From positions 12,400,001 to 12,464,000 of the forward strand of contig NC_135251.1 of the NCBI RefSeq assembly GCF_964204865.1: a DNA stretch of 64,000 nucleotides, read 5' to 3'. The number at the start of each line of letters is the position of its first letter. The first letter of the stretch is position 1. Below the pieces are notes generated by a model, which was given only the letters and a program-made list of their open reading frames with translations, had not been told where the DNA came from and ran no database searches. Of this stretch, positions 60,850 to 64,000 are shown one piece after another. Position numbers and translations under genes: made by a program. Source of the stretch: Styela clava (taxonomy: Eukaryota > Chordata > Ascidiacea > Stolidobranchia > Styelidae).

Positions 60850-62177
60850 CTGAAAAACAGCAGCAGAGTTTGGTAGTCTTGACAAATAAAACGTTCTCAC
60901 GTTCATTTATGTCAAATGAAATAATAACTTTCTAAAACCTAAATATAGCATATAAAAATGCGGTTTGGCATTACTTATTTCCTATCTCTGTGCAGAAATT
61001 TGATCAACTAGTCCGAAAGTGTAGAGGTGAAGAAAATGGAATCTGTATTCCATTCGGCATAACGTGCGCGTAATAGGCGCATAAGGGCGTAAGCGCATTT
61101 TAAGCATTTCGCAGTGGATGGAGCTGCCGCAAAGCCATGGTGATATTTCCAAACCACGGCTGCTATGACCAAACTCACGGCGACTGACTATTTAGCTGCC
61201 ACAAACCGATGGCGAGCTGCTGTATCCGCGGCAGCAAATTGAAAACCGATGGGGGGTAAAATTCATTGAGGTTATATACACCTCAAGGGTGGAATTTTGC
61301 TGCCGTAACCACGGCAGATTGGCCGTTAGGACGGGCTGCCTTGATGGTGACAAATATTGGGTAATTTGGAGAAAAATATTTATAGATACAGTTTAGATGT
61401 ATTTGGGGTTAGGTTTCAGGTTTAAGTAGATATATTTTCGCATGATAAACTAAAATCTGGTACATAACTTTGGTCATAACGCCATAAACCATCGAAAGAT
61501 CCGCCGCGGTTCGTTCGTGGCAGGAGCTGACACGAAGTGGTAAGAACTGCGACTCCGTAATACGGCACTTCATCGTTTTCTATGTACTGTTACTAAACTC
61601 GAAAAATTATATATGTTCCTCAAACATAATAAACGAAGGCAAAAACGGAAAATTTACGCACAATGTCCTCAAGAATTATATTGTGATCGAAACTGGAATT
61701 GTGAAACAGCTACAGTAACTTACAAATACCGGTACACGGACTGCGACGGTGATGATTTTTACGTCTTGTCTCAAAGTGAACTGAAATACCAAATGAAAAA
61801 ATTTACAATGTAGCATCTAATCTTTTACCCACCCATTCCTCACCTAAGCTCAAAAACGTCTGACTTTTGCGTGGCGTAATAATTTTCAATATTGTTGACG
61901 TCAACACCCAAAATTTCGAAGGGAAACGAATACCAACAATTGACAATAATAATCTTCAACCACTGATAATATTCCCAAGCAATTCGTCCAGTATTTAAGA
62001 AGAAAAGCGATTTTTCACAACAAAAGAAAAAGAATACCAACTTTATAACGAAACGATTCATAAGTCCTCTTCGTGTTCAATAATACTATCTCCAATGAAC
62101 TACTTTGGTTTTCCATACCATTATGGCATTAACAAGAAAATATATAGTAATAAACATGATTGATAAGAGCGGTATAC
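60850..62177. other. Upstream region of transporter, unit B
   Basis: Carries the GCTGCC-word cluster (61,115-61,350), about 50 bases absent from A near 61,020-61,065, and a 66-codon frame at 61,613-61,813 that is interrupted in A. No gene is claimed. Confidence 0.35.
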
Positions 62178-62389
62178 CTTAGCTGTTATTTTCTTAGCGA
62201 CTGAGCCATAATTTGATCGTTCCTGATAATCATCAATAATTTCCGTTTCGTTGTATAGGAACGTTAGGACGAATTCGTTAGGACGAGTTTGACTTACAGG
62301 AAAAAATAGGGATTGGATCCAGTTTATCAACGTTTTAAAATTTTCAACGTTCAATTTTCCATCAATACCAATACGTATTAAGACATTCG
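62178..62389 (-). CDS. Isolated exon with VWA-like sequence, unit B
   Basis: Same protein as 28,456-28,667; one silent ATT to ATC difference. Acceptor and donor conserved. Confidence 0.4.
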
Positions 62390-62550
62390 CTAATTAACCG
62401 TCACAACTACATCAAATGACAACAGACAACATCCGTTTTGAATTTTTCATATTAGTCGCGGGCGCATATCTATAAATGACATATCCATATATACATTGGT
62501 GATATACCATATTGTATATTTATTTCATCATTTGACTGGAATTAGCAGAT

Positions 62551-62967
62551 ATGACAGTGATCATTTACCTTTGTATTCATATATGCGAGGTTTATTCTTT
62601 TATTTATTACCATGCTAACGCATACTATCCATTCGCCAGAAACGCTCCGAGACTGGACAATTCTTTCATTGCTATTCCCAGCGTTATTTGTCGCCATTCT
62701 GCCTGCAATATTTATCCCGATCATGACTTTGCGTATGAGATCAGGTCGGTTCTGAACACTGATAGTTTATTTTTCACTCGGAGCACACGCCAAGCACCAC
62801 CATTTATCATCGCCCACAATAACACGATACTCTCCCGAAACACAAGTTGTCACTCTAGCATGATACAGACGACTACTTTGTCGTACACCATTACGTTCTT
62901 TGAGAATTGCTCAGTGAAAAAACGAGGTACAAAAAGATTGAACTTGATTGAGATGCGAGTGTTATGA
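62551..62967 (+). CDS. Hypothetical 138-residue frame, unit B
   Basis: Counterpart of 28,829-29,245, also open from end to end. Substitutions cluster in the first 55 codons (HN to YY, K to R, A to N, L to P, N to I). No domain recognised; coding status doubtful. Confidence 0.2.
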   Translation: MTVIIYLCIHICEVYSFIYYHANAYYPFARNAPRLDNSFIAIPSVICRHSACNIYPDHDFAYEIRSVLNTDSLFFTRSTRQAPPFIIAHNNTILSRNTSCHSSMIQTTTLSYTITFFENCSVKKRGTKRLNLIEMRVL

Positions 62968-63243
62968 TAATACATGGTGGTAAGTCGAACAGAATACTTG
63001 TCAAAAGCTGCGGGCAGACAATTGTTTCAAAATTGGTGCAACTTTAGCAATCTCAAGTGTATGAATGTCAGACAGTTACATGGTATGTGGTGTTTAAGTT
63101 TTTACTAATAGATGTGGTATTGAAAAAGAGCAAAGTAAACAGTTTGCACAGTGGCATTCTACATATAATGCGTAAGTTTTTCCGGGATCTCAACCGACAT
63201 TGACAGTCTCTAATGCATTTCGATAGTATGAATGTTCCATTTT

Positions 63244-63335
63244 AAACCAAGATGGCGCACAACCTGAACTCAGGTTGTGTACCAGGTTAAGGTTCAGGTT
63301 ATGCGACATGTTGGTGCGCATACTTCAGGAGTACC
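63244..63335. repeat. Hairpin MITE, copy 6
   Basis: Counterpart of 29,523-29,613. Confidence 0.7.
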
Positions 63336-63407
63336 ATTATTAAATATAAATCCCGAAATATTTATGGGACTGAACAACTTCCAAGGCAACCTCCTGATTT
63401 TGATTCA

Positions 63408-64000
63408 GATGTTGGGATGTTTTGCACGCGATTTAGGACTGACGATCATGACTTCGGATTTTGATTCAGATGTTGGGATTTTTTGCACGCGATTTAGGAC
63501 TGACGATCATGACTTCGGATGTTGATTCAGATGTTGGGATTTTTTGCACGCGATTTAGGACTGACGATCATGACTTCGGATTTTGATTCAGATGTTGGGA
63601 TTTTTTGCACGCGATTTAGGACTGACGATCATGACTTCGGATTTTGATTCAGATGTTGGGATTTTTTGCACGCGATTTAGGACTGACGATCATGACTTCG
63701 GATGTTGATTCAGATGTTGGGATTTTTTGCACGCGATTTAGGACTGACGATCATGACTTCGGATTTTGATTCAGATGTTGGGATTTTTTGCACGCGATTT
63801 AGGACTGACGATCATGACTTCGGATTTTGATTCAGATGTTGGGATTTTTTGCGCGCCATTTAGGACTGACGATCATGACTTCGGATTTTGATTCAGATGT
63901 TGGGATTTTTTGCACGCGATTTAGGACTGACGATCATGACTTCGGATTTTGATTCAGATGTTGGGATTTTTTGCACGCGATTGAGGACTGACGATCATGA
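63408..64000. repeat. 61-bp minisatellite, unit B, cut by window end
   Basis: Ten units visible, all 61 bases, starting after the same ggcaacctcctgattttg flank as at 29,670. No 49-base variant within the visible part. Confidence 0.95.

Larger units (their letters stand above)
42010..64000 (+). repeat. Unit B of long direct duplication (runs off the window)
   Basis: Same order and orientation as 2,781-30,575. The first 45 bases match the last codons of the lectin gene (agtcgaacttgttgactt). It lacks both large hAT insertions but has a 1.4-kb insertion at 44.4-45.8 kb and the intact 55,247-56,018 element. Confidence 0.9.

Noticed and set aside
61613-61813. 66-residue frame in unit B
   Set aside because: The unit A copy has an internal stop and there is no other support.

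Overview
The window looks like nuclear DNA of an invertebrate chordate, most plausibly an ascidian tunicate of Ciona type. It is AT-rich, genes are split into small exons with standard GT..AG junctions, and it is crowded with hAT elements, MITEs, a SINE-like repeat and a non-LTR retrotransposon. Several candidate start codons lie within about 30 bases of a 3' splice acceptor with no obvious cis partner, which fits spliced-leader trans-splicing. The species assignment is inference.

The layout is dominated by two duplications. (1) A long direct duplication: unit A starts near 2,780 and runs to at least 30,575; unit B starts near 42,010 and runs off the right edge. Each unit has, in order, a two-finger C2H2 zinc-finger gene (minus), a five-exon gene with repeated Gly-Cys motifs (minus), a THAP-domain relic, an SLC49/FLVCR-like transporter gene (minus), a VWA-like exon (minus) and a 61-bp minisatellite. 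Offsets drift from 39.2 to 33.7 kb because the units carry different insertions: two hAT elements and two MITEs only in A, a 1.4-kb insertion only in B. (2) An inverted duplication of a secreted C-type lectin/EGF gene: plus strand at 1-3,340 and minus strand at 35,085-38,991.

Between unit A and unit B (30.6-42 kb) lie a decayed reverse-transcriptase fragment, a possible 7TM pseudogene, a foldback element, the inverted lectin paralogue and a 5'-truncated non-LTR retrotransposon with RNase H.

The strongest new item is the five-exon gene (14,126-16,636 and 51,611-54,178). All four introns are phase 1, each exon carries one repeat, and repeats 1-3 share a core resembling RHIM-type amyloid motifs. 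Between the units its coding sequence shows mostly synonymous changes, whereas the zinc-finger pair has reciprocal frameshifts. The units could be a true tandem duplication or two haplotypes assembled in series; the sequence alone cannot decide.
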